Notes: generated by a model from the letters alone, not told the origin. A stretch of DNA of 64,000 bases from Nelumbo lutea (GCA_022828595.1 JAKGHH010000005.1:61685655-61749654); one strand, 5' to 3'; counted from the first letter of the stretch, positions 36,578-49,080 are shown. Numbers and translations: made by a program.

Positions 36578-37567
36578 AATATGATTAGGGGTGGCAATTT
36601 TTCACCCAACCCCTGAACCCACTCACTCCACCCAATATCTAATTCACACAATCCATCTATTTACTTGGCGGGTTGGAAATTGGTTGATCCCCATCGGGTC
36701 TATTTAAATGGATTGGGTTGTGGAGAACTATTAGGTTAACCATTAAAGATACAAGTATTAATTTTTTAGTTATTTTTTAATTTTCTTCATTTGAGTGAAA
36801 ATAAATTATAATTAATGCATTAACTTTCTATTAATTATTGACTAAAATTAGTTTTGCCTCGAATCAACACATTTCACCCAAATCTTGATGTGTAAATCTG
36901 GTCATGTTGCGTGTAGCCCGACACGAATTTGGACCGGCCTAGCATGACACGGCATGACGGCATGTGGACCGTGCCAGGCCTAGCATGATGGTCTAGGTCG
37001 TGCTTGGCCAGGGGTTCCAGGCCAACGGCCACATGCCGGCATGGCCCGTAGCTATATAGGGGGATTTTTTTATAGAAATACCCCAAAACAACTATAAACA
37101 ACTATATAGGAAGGTATTCATGTATTTTGGTTTTAAAGGGAAGAAAGAATGACATAAATGCCCCCCAACAGCTATATAACAACTAGTTTGGGGGTCATTT
37201 TGAGTAAAGTGATAAATAATTTTACAATGACCAAAATACCCCTCCCAACAACTTAAAATCAACTATTTTTAGGGTATTTTGGGCAATTGAATTATTTTCA
37301 ATTCCTATAAATAGCCCTACCCTCCACCATTCTCTTCACACCAATTCAACAATTCATCTAAATAGTCCTATCCTCCACCATTTTCAATTCCTACAATGAT
37401 CAAAGTCAAGAACAATAGGAGAAAATGATAATGTCAATATTTTTTGTATACTCAATAGTTGTATAGCATTTTTTTAAATTGTTGTAAATTTTGTTTTGAT
37501 TTTATTTAATTTATTTGACTTTTAAAAACATAATTTTTTATATTCTTTGTATCATGCAAATTTAAAT

Positions 37568-38502
37568 TGATGGAGGGTGATTTGACCCGACCTCGCAGCA
37601 CGGGTACACGTGGGCGTGACCTTGCTCAAACAGTGACTCAGCGTAACAACGCAACTGACATAACCGCAACTCGGGGGAGGGTCTCACCGAGTTGAGCTCG
37701 GCAACTAGGCGGATAAACTACTCGCCATAAGCCGTCTTGCCTGCATCTCCTCCCCGGGGTTAAGGCACTTCGGGGTGTCCCGAGGTCGGGGTACCCTGAC
37801 CTTTCTCGATACTCGAGCTCCTCCCGATGGACTTCGGGCCACTCCCCAACAGGAGCTCACTGACCCACCTCTAGACACCACACCCCGGGGTGAAAACACT
37901 TCGGGCCACTCCCCAACAGGAGCTCACTGACCCACCTCTAGACACCGCGGGGTGAAAACACTTTGGGCCAGACAGCTCGGCTTAGCTTGCCACAGGCAGC
38001 TCGCCACCCATGGGATAGCCCGACATAGGGTAACTCGCGAAAGGGTAGTTCGGCATACCGCCAAAAAATCTCTTGCCTGATCACCGTACCCGACAAATAT
38101 GAGGACAACAGCCATGTCCCTCGTCAAAAGGTGCCTTACACCTGACAGGCACATAGCCTATGATGACGGCCCCTCGCGTGCCACCTCAGCCTTGCCTGTA
38201 ACGGTTGTGGCAGACTAACAGTGGCGGTTATACCTGCCCTGTCAGAAGCCAGAGGGCCTGATGCAACGGAATTCTGTTATAAGGGGCTTATTCTCAAGGA
38301 GCAAGGTATCTTCGAACCATTTGCGCAATCTGCACTCTTAGCCTTCATCTTCCCTTTGCTTCTCACACAGAATACTGACTTAATCGTCGAAGCGTTCCCG
38401 CCGGGCAAACCCCCCGGGGATTCTTCTTCTTCTTCCTCGTTTCAGGTACCTCTCAAGAGCCACGTGAGTGCCAGTTAGGAGTGACCAGATCACGCTACAC
38501 CA
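37568..38502 (+). repeat. 5' LTR of Tat element
   Basis: 935 bp, TGATGGAGGG to GCTACACCA. It contains a direct duplication of about 67 bp (copies begin at 37831 and 37898) that is single in the 3' LTR. Confidence 0.9.
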
Positions 38503-38520
38503 TTTGGAGCCATCTGTGGG
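38503..38520 (+). promoter_or_regulatory. Primer binding site of Tat element
   Basis: TTTGGAGCCATCTGTGGG lies directly after the LTR. It resembles the TGGCGCCGTCTGTGGG primer site of many plant gypsy elements, with one core change. Confidence 0.6.
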
Positions 38521-38584
38521 AAGCGCTTCGAAAAGCCTTTCTCCAAACTTTCACGTCTCTTTACTCTCTAGAAACTCAACACTC

Positions 38585-39437
38585 ATGGCTTCCTCTAGCA
38601 ACATTGGACGAAGCACGAAGATGGATAATTCCAAGGAACAACCCCAGCTTCCTACTGTCTGCATTGGACAAGAGGTTGGGCGCAGTTCGCGCAGGCTTTC
38701 ACGTCCCACTTTGTTACTAGTAAGCGGTGCCGCGAACTGAAGAAAGCCTCCTCAACATAGTGCATAGAGAAGGAGAATCCATCCGGGGCTACGTCAAGCG
38801 GTTCAACGATGCTTGCATGTAGATACCGCGCCTGGACCCTGCCGTGTGCCTTGCACCAGCTAAGAAAGGTGTGACGCACAAAGAGTTCAAATGGAAAATG
38901 GTCGTCAACCAACCAGCGACCATAACTGACTTTCTTAAGCTCGCGGACAAGTTCATAGCTACCGAAGAGGAGATCAACCAAAAGGGCGAGAGCGCGCCTG
39001 AAAAGAGGAAGAGGGAAGGAGAGCCATCCAACCAAGGGGACAACCGAAAGAAAAGGGATGCAGCTCAGGGGGCAAAGCCAGGTCAATCATTCCGAGCTCC
39101 TGCAACAGACCGAACTGATTACACCCCACTGAACACAAAGCGGGCCGAAATCCTGATGGCAATCAAGGATGCTTCGTATATGAAGTGGCCACCCCATTTG
39201 AGGGGAAATCCCAGTGAGAGAAATAAGAATCTATACTGTAGCTTTCACAAAGATCACGGTCATAGTACAAAAAATTGTAAAAATCTCCGCGACGAGATTG
39301 AAGAACTCATCTGTTACGGATATTTAAGGAACTTTGTACAAAACAACAATAATAATAATAAAGTAGGTCGACAAGGGGAGCACGGTAAGGATGCTCTCGA
39401 GTCCAGCAGCAGGTCAGCCGAGCAGTCACAGAGGTAG
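38585..39437 (+). pseudogene. Tat gag, internally deleted
   Basis: The ATG at 38585 begins MASSSNIGRSTK. Around 38690 it jumps to sequence that normally lies late in the gag capsid region (HFVTSKR), so several hundred bases are missing. There is then a frame change near 38740, an in-frame TAG at 38820, and an open stretch to 39437. That stretch holds the Tat-type zinc-finger-like motif YCSFHKDHGHSTKNC near residue 131 of the last segment. A run of Asn codons (AAT/AAC repeat) lies at about 39345. Confidence 0.85.
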
Positions 39438-42400
39438 CCTCCGGAAGAAAGGACGGTCCAGGGTACCATCCACGTTATAGTAGGAGGTTCGATCATCGCG
39501 GGTTGCACTTCAGCAGCAGCTCGGACGTTAGTTCACGAAGCCGCCCAAAAAGAACGGAATCCTCCGAAGCGGCCGAGGACATGAGACCCAATTTTCTTCA
39601 CAGAAGATGACGCGCAGGGGGTCCACTACCTGCACGATGACACACTTGTGATAAAGTTGAGGATCACCGACTTTAAGGTCAGGCGCGTACTCATCGACTC
39701 GGGCAGCTCGGCAAATATTCTCTTCAAAGCTGCGTTCAACCGGTTTCAGTTGCAGAAAAGTGTCTTGAAACCGGCGGACACTCCTTTGGTGGGCTTCAAC
39801 GGAGAAGAAGTCTGGCCCCTTGGGAAAATAACAATACCTGTGGAAGTTGGCACATGACCCTGTGTAGTCAGACTCAGCCATGACTTCCCGGTGGTCGCGA
39901 CTCCCTCCCCATACAATGCCATAATAGGTCGGCCGATCACCTATATCTTACGGGCAGTGGTCTCCACTTACCATTTGGCAATGAAGTTCCCTACAGATTT
40001 TGATGTGGGGGTAGTGCGGGGCGACCAGCTCGAGTCCCGCAAGTGCTATGTCGCTGCCCTGAAGGGAAAGACCAAGGTGGTTGACGACCTCGAACTAGAG
40101 CGGCCTATGGAGCAAGGCGAAGAACGAGTCGTGCCCACGAAAGAAACAGTCATAGTTCCGACCTCAGCAGCAGACCCAACTCAAACGCTTCAGATCAGCG
40201 CTTCCATCCAAGAACCTCTACGATCCGAACTGGTAAGTTTCTTACTTCAAAATTTAGATATTTTTGCATGGTCCGTGGTAGAGATGCCCGGTATAGACCC
40301 CGACCTTATAACTCACAAGCTGAATACCGGTCCTGTAGTTAGGCCCGTTAGACAGAACAAACGCAACCAAGCCCCGAAGCGGTGGAAAGAGATCGACGAG
40401 GAGGTCGAGAAGCTCCTCGTAGCTGGCTTTATAAGAGAAGTCCATTACCCGAGCTGGGTAACCAAACCCGTCCTGGTAAAGAAAGCCAACGGCAAGTGGC
40501 GCATGTGCGTCGGCTACACCAACCTAAACCGGGCTTGCCCAAAAGACTGCTTCCCGCTCCCAGAATTGACCGCTTGGTGGACGCGACCTCGGGGCATGAG
40601 TTGCTAAGTTTTTTGGATGCCTATTCGGGCTATAACCAAAACAAGATGGACCCAGTGGACGAAGAAAAGACTGCCTTCATCACGGAGTTTGGTCTATATT
40701 GTTACAAGGTTATGCCCTTCGGGTTGAAAAACGCAGGAGCAACCTTTCAAAGGCTTGTAAATAAGTTGTTTGCGCCAGTAATTGGCAGAAAAGTAGAATG
40801 CTATGTAGAAGACATGGTTGTCAAAACTCAATTCTCACATGAATTAATACAAGATTGGCAATCTGTTTTTGAAGTTCTGCGTAAGTTTAATATGAGGCTG
40901 AACCCAAACAAGTGTGTATTCGGTGTGACATTGGACAAGTTCCTAGGATACATCATTAACCGGTGCGGCATTGAGGCCAACTCGGATAAGATTAAGGCCA
41001 TTTTAGACATGAGACCGCCCCAGAAGTTGAAGGAGGTTCAGAAGTTGAATGGCCACATAGCCGCCCTAAGCCATTTCATGTCCAAGTCTGTGGACCGCTG
41101 TCTGCCGTTCTTTAAGAAAATTAAGAGCAAGGGTTTGAATGGACCCATGACTGCCAGCTCGCATTTGAGGAGCTCAAGAATTACCTCGTTAGTGTGCCAA
41201 TCTTAACCTGGCCCGAGGAGGGCGATGTCTTAGAACTGTACTTCTCGGCGAACGACGAAGTGGTCAGTTCGGTACTAATAAAGGAAGTAGATCGGGTCCA
41301 ACAACCCATCTATTATGTTAGTAAATTATTGTAGGGAGCAGAGACGAGATACTCAGAGATAGAAAAGCTGGCATACGCACTGGTAATTGCAGCTCGGAAG
41401 CTCCACCCGTACTTCCAAGCTCATACTGTTATCGTCCTCACCGACAAACCTCTAAGGCAAGTCTTACTTAGGCCTGAGGTCTCTGGTCGGTTGACGAAGT
41501 GGGCCGTTGAGCTCAGCGAGTACGACCTCTAGTACAAGCCGCGAACTGCCATTAAGGCTCAAGCCTTAGCAGATTTCATCGCCGAGTGCACATTCAGCTC
41601 TGAGGTTCCTAGGCCGGTTGAGCATGAGGTCCCCAGTTCGAGTGAGCTCGAAGCTTCCAGGCTGGTTCAGCCCGAGCTCCGTGAGGTAGCATCCAGTGTC
41701 ACATCTCTCCTAGCTAGGCCAAGCGCGAGTTGGGATGAGGAGCCCTGGATCCTTCATGTAGATGGCTCCTCAAACCAACAGGGTAGCGGACCCGGAATAG
41801 TTATGCACGGCCCAAGTGGCACGGAACTGGAGTATGCGCTATGCTTTGAGTTCGCGGCATCTGACAATGAAGCATAGTACGAGGCGTTGATAGCTGGACT
41901 AGCCTTAGCCAGAGAAGTAAAAGGCAAGCACATCATGATTTGCAACGACTCCTAGCTTGTGGTCAACCAGGTCACTGGCGAGTACAAAGCTCGCGAGCCT
42001 ACCATGGTCGCCTACTTAGCCAAATTCAGAGAGGCCCTGCTCAACTTCCAGTCACACTTCATCAGACAAATCCCTAGGTCAAAGAACGCTGAAGTCAACG
42101 CCTTATCCATGTTAGCCAACACCAGCGACATCACAATGAGAACTGTGTACATAGAGGACCAGCCTCAGCCTAGCATTCTTAGGGGGCAGAGGAGGTTGCT
42201 CCCATCGTTCAAGCAGAGCCAAGCTGGATTGACCTGCTCGCAAGCTTCTTGCTACACGGGACCCTCCCTACATATCGCAATGCGGCCAGAAGGGTGCAGC
42301 GCCAGGCAGCCAAATACGTCATGATAGACAAACGGCTATATCGGAGATCCTACATGCTCCCCTACCTGTGTTGCTTGCGACCTACCGAAGTCGAGCTCGT

Positions 42401-43451
42401 ACTCTGCAGCACTCATGAGGGTCTGTGCGGTGGACACTTGGGGGGCAGGGCCCTCACCCAAAAGGCACTTCGACAAGGGTAATATTGGCCAACAATGAAG
42501 GCAGATGCCATTGAACTCGTCAGAAAATGTGACAAATGTTAGAGACATGCCAATATTCACCACCAACCCGCTGATGACCTCAAGTATCTCACCAGCCCAT
42601 GGCCCTTTGCACAGTGGGGCATCGATCTACTCAAGCCATTCCCGTCAACAACGGGTGGAAGGAAGTTCTTAGTAGTAGCAGTGGACTACTTTACCAAGTG
42701 GGTAGAAGTCGAACCCCTCGTAACGATCACAGCCCGAAATGTTCAAAACTTCTTTTGGAAGAATATCGTGTGTCGCTTCGGGTTACCTCGGGTATTGATT
42801 TCTGACAATGACAAGCAGTTCGCGGACATCAAATTTCAAGACTGGTGCCAAGACATGGGAATCCGACAAAATTTTACTTCAGTCACACACCCTCAAGCAA
42901 ACGGTTAGGCAGAAGTCACGAATAGAGCCATCCTCCGCAGATTGAAGGCACAGTTGGACCGAGCTAAAGGATTGTGGACAGATGAACTACCCATTGTTCT
43001 GTGAGCATACCGGACCACGGAGAAGACCACCATGGGAGAAACACCCTTCAACCTCACCTACAGCACCGAAGTAGTGATCCCCACAGAGATCAAAGTACCT
43101 ACGCTGCGACTAGAAGCATATAGTGATCAGACAAACGAAGATGAGCTACATATCAACCTCGATCTACTCAACGAAGTAAGGGACCTCGCGTACATCAGGA
43201 CCGTAGCCTACCAGGAGAGAGTAGCTCGGTACTATAACGCCAAGGTCAAGAGGCGGAACCTCCACGTTGGCAACCTGGTCCTTCGTAAAGTTATGGTACC
43301 TGAGCCTGCTGGGAAGCTCGGGTTCAACTGGGAAGGTCCCTACCAAGTGAAGCGAGTGCTCGAGGAAGGAACTTACGAGCTCGAGACCCTCAAAGGGAAA
43401 CAAGTACCTCGGGCATGGAATATTGTCAACCTAAGACAATACTATCTGTAA
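39438..43451 (+). pseudogene. Tat pol polyprotein, many stops
   Basis: Domains in order: protease with LIDSGSSANIL near 39690; reverse transcriptase about 40370-41000, with a frame change near 40560 and YVEDMV where YVDDMV is normal; RNase H about 41220-41590; a second RNase H (HVDGSSNQQGSG...) about 41750-42115; integrase 42400-43451 with the zinc motif H-H-C-C, DLLKPF, SDNDKQF and a stop replacing the residue after HPQANG. Stops stand at 39582, 41332, 41530, 41875, 41953, 42480, 42540, 42906 and 43002. The extreme C-terminal part from 43032 is open. Confidence 0.92.
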
Positions 43452-44081
43452 GAATTGAGTAGGTCACGAGCCACTCCCAAAGCCTAAGGGCCAGCATACT
43501 GAGCTAATATGACCTTGGCACGACAGGACCCAGTCACCTCTATGGCATGAGCAGTCTCCGAGAGTGGGCCACGAGCCATTCCTCCAGCCTAAGGGCTGAA
43601 ACGCCGAGCTAATGAAGAAACCTCGGTAGCGTACAAAACTAAGTTGCCCCATCAGCATGAACTAAGTACTTGCAGCGCCTGAGGTGCAGGTGGCTCGGGC
43701 ACGAACCTTACAACAAATAGCCCGCCCTGGCACACAAAGAGTTGGACCCGTTAAGGACAACAGACGACAACCTACCTCGGGTGCAGACAGGTCGGGCATG
43801 CGCCCTACTATGTCCTTCACCCCGGCGTACACAAGGCTACCCCTACTAAACAGTTTAGGGCCACGATGGCCGTTAAGGTACACCTACTTCAGAAGTTCAA
43901 CTCGATAGGTTAACAGCTTGGGGTGAGATAACCATTTCGACAAAAATAAATTGCACAAACTTTTGACAAAAAGAAAAACTCGCTTCATTGCAGAAAATTC
44001 ATTACATAAATTCCGTTAAGAACGTCTTGATTACAAGAAAGAAAAAGGGAGAAGATTTAGTTTACAAATACAAAGAGCAAA

Positions 44082-46184
44082 CTACTTTGGGAGCTCGTCG
44101 CCTTTGTCAGGGACCTCCTCAGGGATGGTAACTAGACCAGCATCCTCTGCTTCATCTTCGGCGCCCTCATCTTCAGAATCGGGGTCATCTTTTTACTGAC
44201 GCATGATGTCGTCAGTGATTCATGAAGTAGTGATGGTGCTCGTATCCAGGTCGGGGTAGAGGTGCCTGATTAGCCACCGACTGAGCTTGAAGCCCTTACG
44301 GTAGGCCTCCGTCATCATGTCATCACCTTGAAGAATTGACGTAGTCGATGATGGCCTGAGTCTTGGCCTCCTTGAGAGCACCCTCGAAGATCGCAGTCCT
44401 CTCTCTTATGTCTTCCTGGAGGTACCCCACCTCGTGCTCCAGCTTCCCCTTTGCCTCCTTGAGGCCTTGCACCTTGAGCTTTAAGGCATCCCGCTCAGCC
44501 TTAAGGCTGTTCACCTTGAGCCCTAAGGCCTCCTGACCGACCTTGAGCCCGTTTACCTCAGCCCTTAGCTTATCTTTGTCTCTAGCCAACTCCCCCTTCT
44601 CTGCCATTAACACCTCGATGAAGCTCTTCTGAGCCAAGGCGTCACTCTCCAGGCGGTGGACCTGACAGCGAACTGCCCTCAACTCGGTATGGGCTACGCG
44701 GGATGATTTCTCAGCCTCCAGAGCCCACCTCAGATGCTGATCTGATTGAAGGGTCAAGGCGTGAATGGCGGAGTTCACCTGCAAAAGGGAAACCAATCAA
44801 AAGGGGAACCAAAAAAAAAAAAAAAAGGAAGAGAAGAGACCAAGCTGACCAGAAGTGAGATCAGCCCACTCGCTGACCTCCCCCGGGTATGCAGCTAGCA
44901 TGCTCTTTTTCAGGCTGCACTGGGGGTTCAGGACGGTTTGACTGCCCTAACCCTTCGAGCTAGACGTCGTCATCTCTACATCACGAGTGGAACTCTCAGA
45001 GGCCTCGGCGGCAGCTTCGGCATGATGAGCCCCGGCAGCAGCCCCTACAGCACAAGCCTCGACAACGCTCTCAGTAGCAGGTTCAGTGGGCTTAGCAGCA
45101 GGTTCGGTGGGCCTAACGGCAGGCTCCGCTGCCACCTCGGGCCCCTGAGGCACCTCCCCTCCTTCCAAGTTGATGACAGGCTCCGCTACCACCTCAGGCC
45201 CCGGAGTTGAAGTCTACGGAGGTTGAGTCTCGACTGAGGCTTGGGGAGACTCAACGCGTGCCTTCTTGGCTACACGCTTCTTCCTCTTCATCTGGCAGAA
45301 GAGTCTTTGGTTGTCAATCTTCTCTGCCTCCATGGGACCTGCAGTGAATTTCAACATTAGCAATCCCAAAGTAAACATACATACAAAAAGATGAAGTAAA
45401 GCAAAACCTACCCGAGCTCAAGCCGGCTTGGACAAGCTTCTCATCGGATGTGAAGTCTTTATAATTTAACCCGAGTTGAGCCAGCATCTGGAGTGCCTTC
45501 TTGGTCTTCCCATCTAAGATGACACCAGAGTCTTGAACAGCCACCCTCCAGTCAGTAGGGAAGAGCCACCTTGTGCTGCTCCGAACTATAAAGTAGTCCC
45601 ACTTCCAGGCCGGGACTTTACTTGGGAGTTTGTGCATGAGCTTGAAACCCAGGTGGGGAGACAGGTAGTAAGACCGCCTGTGCCCGGGGAGAGTGCCCGA
45701 GGCACTCTTCTTTATGGCCAAAATGGTGCTAAGGATGTCCAGGTCAATAAGAAGGGAACGGTCGAAGCAAAGAGAAATGGTCCCAGCAATATTCCGTATG
45801 GAATTTGGATGAAGTTGGTCCAAGGTTATGTTGAACTGCACCAGTACCTCAGAAATTAAGTGGTGGAGAGGAAATCGGAGCCCGTCTACTAATTGTTCCC
45901 TGAAGACCACGATCTCATCAGGACCGTGCTCCCATGGGAAACTACTGGTAGGAAGACTGTAAGAGTACTCCCCAGGAAGATGGAACTTCTGTATGAGGTC
46001 CTGGAATCTCTCCACAGTCATGGTGGAAGGGCCAAACTGATCTGGCACCCGACCTCAGTGGGAAGTGGATGCCAGATGACCCGAAGCCACCCGTGGCATC
46101 GAATGGCTGGGTGGCAGAAGAGACACCCCAAGCTGAGGTACCCACCTCGGGCTCGTCGATGAGGTTGCCTACGCTAGATGACAT
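44082..46184 (-). pseudogene. Tat antisense ORF (Transposase_28 type), spliced
   Basis: Runs opposite to gag-pol between pol and the 3' LTR. Exon 1 (46184-45412) opens MSSSVGN and holds the block FPWEHGPDEIVVFREQLVDG, then LHPNSI and KVPAWKWDYF. Intron 1 is 45411-45339 (GTAGGT...CTGCAG, 73 bp). Exon 2 starts with a basic, nuclear-signal-like MKRKKRVAKK. A last exon from 44778 after TTTTGCAG encodes a coiled coil (LKVNSLKAERDALKLKVQGL) and the motif YLQEDIRERT. Its end is acidic, with the stop at 44082-44084. Damage: a frame change near 46080, TGA at 46055, TAG at 45214, a 2-base deletion near 44320 and TGA at 44220. The function of this protein family is unknown. Confidence 0.75.
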
Positions 46185-46350
46185 AGCAGACCGAAGGGAA
46201 AGAAACAAACTAGAAGGGAAAATGAAGCTCGAGAGGACTCACCAAGGGAACGCAACCGAACTGGAAGACTCGAGCTAAGAGACCTTTAGCACGAGCTCAA
46301 ACGCTAACGACGAAAGCTTTGTGGCGAAGAAAATGGCCAAGGGTCCCCCT

Positions 46351-46357
46351 ATTTATA
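46351..46357 (-). promoter_or_regulatory. TATA box of Tat antisense ORF
   Basis: The minus strand reads CTATAAATAGGGGGACCC, 170 bp before the ATG of the antisense ORF. The same arrangement, TATAAATAGTGGGGGACCCC, precedes the antisense ORF of the element at the right edge. Confidence 0.7.
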
Positions 46358-46593
46358 GCCACAGCTACGGGGTTCATCGAGGCGAAAATGTTTTAGCGCA
46401 TTTTTGACGTCCGCGAAGTCCAAGTCGCGTGAAGTCTGTGCATGATCTGGATGCGACTCGAGTCTTTTATCGATCGAACCGGGCACTAGACTGGTCTAGT
46501 TGGACGGAGCGCGCAACAAAGCGGCATAAATACCGATGCCAAATCCACCCGGCGCGTCATGACCTCCCTGCGCTGGGTCATCACCGCTAGCGC

Positions 46594-46607
46594 AGGGAGT
46601 GGGGGGC
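46594..46607 (+). promoter_or_regulatory. Polypurine tract of Tat element
   Basis: AGGGAGTGGGGGGC lies immediately before the 3' LTR. Confidence 0.8.
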
Positions 46608-46610
46608 AAT

Positions 46611-47488
46611 TGATGGAGGGTGATTTGGCCCAACCTCGCAGCATGGGTACACGTGGGCGTGACCTTGCTAAAACAGTGACTCAGCGTGACAGCGCAACTG
46701 ACATAACCACAACTCGGGGGAGGGTCTCATCGAGTTGAGCTTGGAAACTGGGTAGATAAACTACTCGCCAGAAGTCGTCTTGCCTGCATCTCCGCCCTGG
46801 GGTTAAGGCACTTCGGGGTACCCCGAGGTCGGGGTACCCTGACCTTTCTCGAAACCCGAGCTCCTCCCGATGGACTTCGGGTCACTCCCCGACGGGAGCT
46901 CATTGATCCACCTCTAGACACCCCGGGGTGAAAACACTTCGGGCTAGACAACTCGGCTTAGCTTGCCACAAGTAGCTCACCACCCATGGGATAGCCCGAC
47001 ACAGGGTAACTTGCGAAAGGGTAGTTCGACGTACCACCAAAAGATCTCTTGCTCGACCACCGTACCCGACAAATCTGAGGACAACAGCCATGTCCCTCGT
47101 CTGCCACCTTTAGAAGGTGCCTTACACCTGACAGGCACATACCCTGCGACAATGGCCCCGCGCGTGCCACCTTAGCCTTGTCTGTAACGGCTATGGCAGA
47201 CTGATAGTGGCAATTATACCTGCCCTGTCAGAAGCGAGAGGGCCTGATGCGACAGAATTCTATTATAAGGGGCTCATTCTCAAGGAACAAGGTATCTTCG
47301 AACCATCGACGCAATCTGCACTCTTAGCCTTCGCCTTCCTTTTGCTTCTCATACAGAATACTGACTTAATCGTCGGAGCGTTCCCGCCAGGCAAACCCCC
47401 TGGGAATTCTTCTTCTTCCTCTTCGTTTCAGGTACCTCTCAGGAGCCACGTGAGTGCTAGTTAGGAGTGACCAGATCGCGCTACATCA
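46611..47488 (+). repeat. 3' LTR of Tat element
   Basis: 878 bp, TGATGGAGGG to GCTACATCA. It is similar to the 5' LTR with scattered C/T and G/A differences. It lacks the 67-bp duplication but has a small insertion (CTGCCACCTTTAGA) near 47100. Confidence 0.9.
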
Positions 47489-48622
47489 TAAATGAAATAA
47501 AATTCCTATTTTTATTCCAATTTGTTATTCACTTTAGTCTTTGTTTCTTTGACTTCTTAGTCGGTTAAATATTTGTTTCATTTCTTTGTTAGCTCTCCTA
47601 TTTTTTTCAAATAGTTCCCAAAGGAAAGTTAAATATTTTAGTTTTACTTAGCAAAGAAATAAAAAAATAAAAAATGACAAGAAAACAAAAAAAAGCAAAA
47701 AAACAAAAAAGCGAAAAAAAAACCAATATGGCCTAGCTTGGCACAGCCCAGGCCTGCACGGGCTTGGGCCATGGGTTGTGCCAGGCCGACCACCCAAATT
47801 ATCCCTAGGGAGGGCGACACAGCCCAGGATGGCCTGCGAGCCGCAGGCCTGGCACGACCCATTTTAGACCTCTACCCAAATCGGTATAATTCAAATAAAC
47901 CCAACCCGAGTATGGAACAGTTCAACCCGGTCTAAATCTGAATAGACCCGATCACCTCGGTTCAGTTTATTTGGTTCGACCACCCCAGCCCGAACCCAAC
48001 CAGATCCAGATTTGTGTCAACCCCGAACTCGAAATGGACCTGACCTAGTCCGATCCGAGATCTGACCCGATTTCTTTGGCCCTCAGTTCGGTCCAACCAT
48101 CCCAACCCGTATCCACATAACTTGGTCCGAATCTACACCGACTTGGATTGATTCCATTGACCTGCTTCGAACTAGTTGGTTCGGTCCCAGACCCATGCAC
48201 AACCTGACAAGGGTCGATTCAAGTCAATCCGCCACTGACTGAACCGGTTTGGTCCAGTCCAACCAGACTGATCCGAATCTAAATGGTTCAACCACTCTTG
48301 ATGTGATTAGCTTCAAGACAATCCAAATAGATAATTCAAATTGTTGGTCTGACCGGTTTGAACCAAGTAATTCGATCAAACCCAAAACCCAAACATAATT
48401 AAATGGCTTCGCCACTTGTGTAAAAATAATATACATGCAATATAATTTGAACCTTCACTACTTATATAAATAACAATTACTATTAGCACCAAGCTATAAC
48501 TAATGAGAACAAATTTTTTATTTTAAGTACATAAATATAAAATTAATGGATTTGAGCGGATGATTTGGGTTGAACTTCAAACCCAATCCAACCAGCCCGC
48601 AATTGCCACCGCTAACATGAAA

Positions 48623-49071
48623 TTCAAACCAACTTTATGAAACGTTTTTTTTTGTTTTTTTTTTGAATAAGCTCTCAATGTTACTCCATATACCAACGCA
48701 CACTTGTTAGGCTGTATGCAATTTACAGCATGCAGCGCTTAATTTACAACTTGTTTGTAATGAATAAGTGTCTATGTTCCAAGGATTTAAACTGTTTTGG
48801 GTTTAAAAAATAAAAATTTTAATAAATAATTAAAATAAAAAATAGCAAAAAATCATTGTCAATAGATTACTAACCAAATTAATGATTTTTGGCCTAAGAA
48901 CAGTTTTAGGATAAAATGAAACAGGTTCCATGGCAACAGGTCCGACCCGGTTTTCAAAACCATGATTATACCAGCTCGCTTCTATTCGGCAACCTACCTT
49001 TATTTAATTAATGTTGATCACAGTTATCTGGGTCTTGGAAGGAGTATATTGAGTATGGTTCCAATTTTGAC
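48623..49071. other. Intergenic
   Basis: No gene seen; AT-rich, with a T-run near 48645. Confidence 0.5.
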
Positions 49072-49080
49072 ATTTTTTGA

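Larger units (their letters stand above)
37568..47488 (+). mobile_element. Tat-lineage Ty3/gypsy retrotransposon
   Basis: A 9.92 kb element with two LTRs, primer site, gag, pol with a second RNase H, an antisense ORF, a polypurine tract and a perfect 5-bp target duplication TAAAT (37563-37567 and 47489-47493). The additional RNase H between the first RNase H and integrase, plus an antisense ORF before the 3' LTR, are known hallmarks of the Tat/Retand group. All coding parts carry multiple stops, so it cannot move by itself. Confidence 0.92.
36885..47874. mobile_element. hAT element split by Tat insertion
   Basis: The two halves are bounded by an exact 8-bp target duplication CCCAAATC (36877-36884 and 47875-47882). 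Ends TTGATGTGTAAAT and ATTTTAGACCTCTA are imperfect inverted repeats, with GGTCATG/CACGACC just inside. Without the Tat insertion it is about 1.06 kb. The left half contains a TATAAATAG box at about 37310 followed by leader-like sequence, possibly the old transposase promoter, but no transposase frame is left. Confidence 0.7.
36586..48614. mobile_element. Possible outer hAT element, nested
   Basis: Left end TAGGGGTGGCAAT and right end ATTGCCACCGCTA are inverted matches (12 of 13). The flanks AATATGAT and AACATGAA agree at 6 of 8 only if the right border is moved by one base, so the target duplication is doubtful. The element would contain the hAT at 36885-47874. Confidence 0.4.

Noticed and set aside
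36885..37560. A possible hAT transposase gene behind the TATAAATAG box
   Set aside because: Only a promoter-like region is present; no transposase motif was found in any frame before the Tat insertion or after it.
38652..39086. A 144-codon minus-strand frame over the Tat gag
   Set aside because: Shadow of gag. It is not in the place of the Tat antisense ORF and lacks its motifs.
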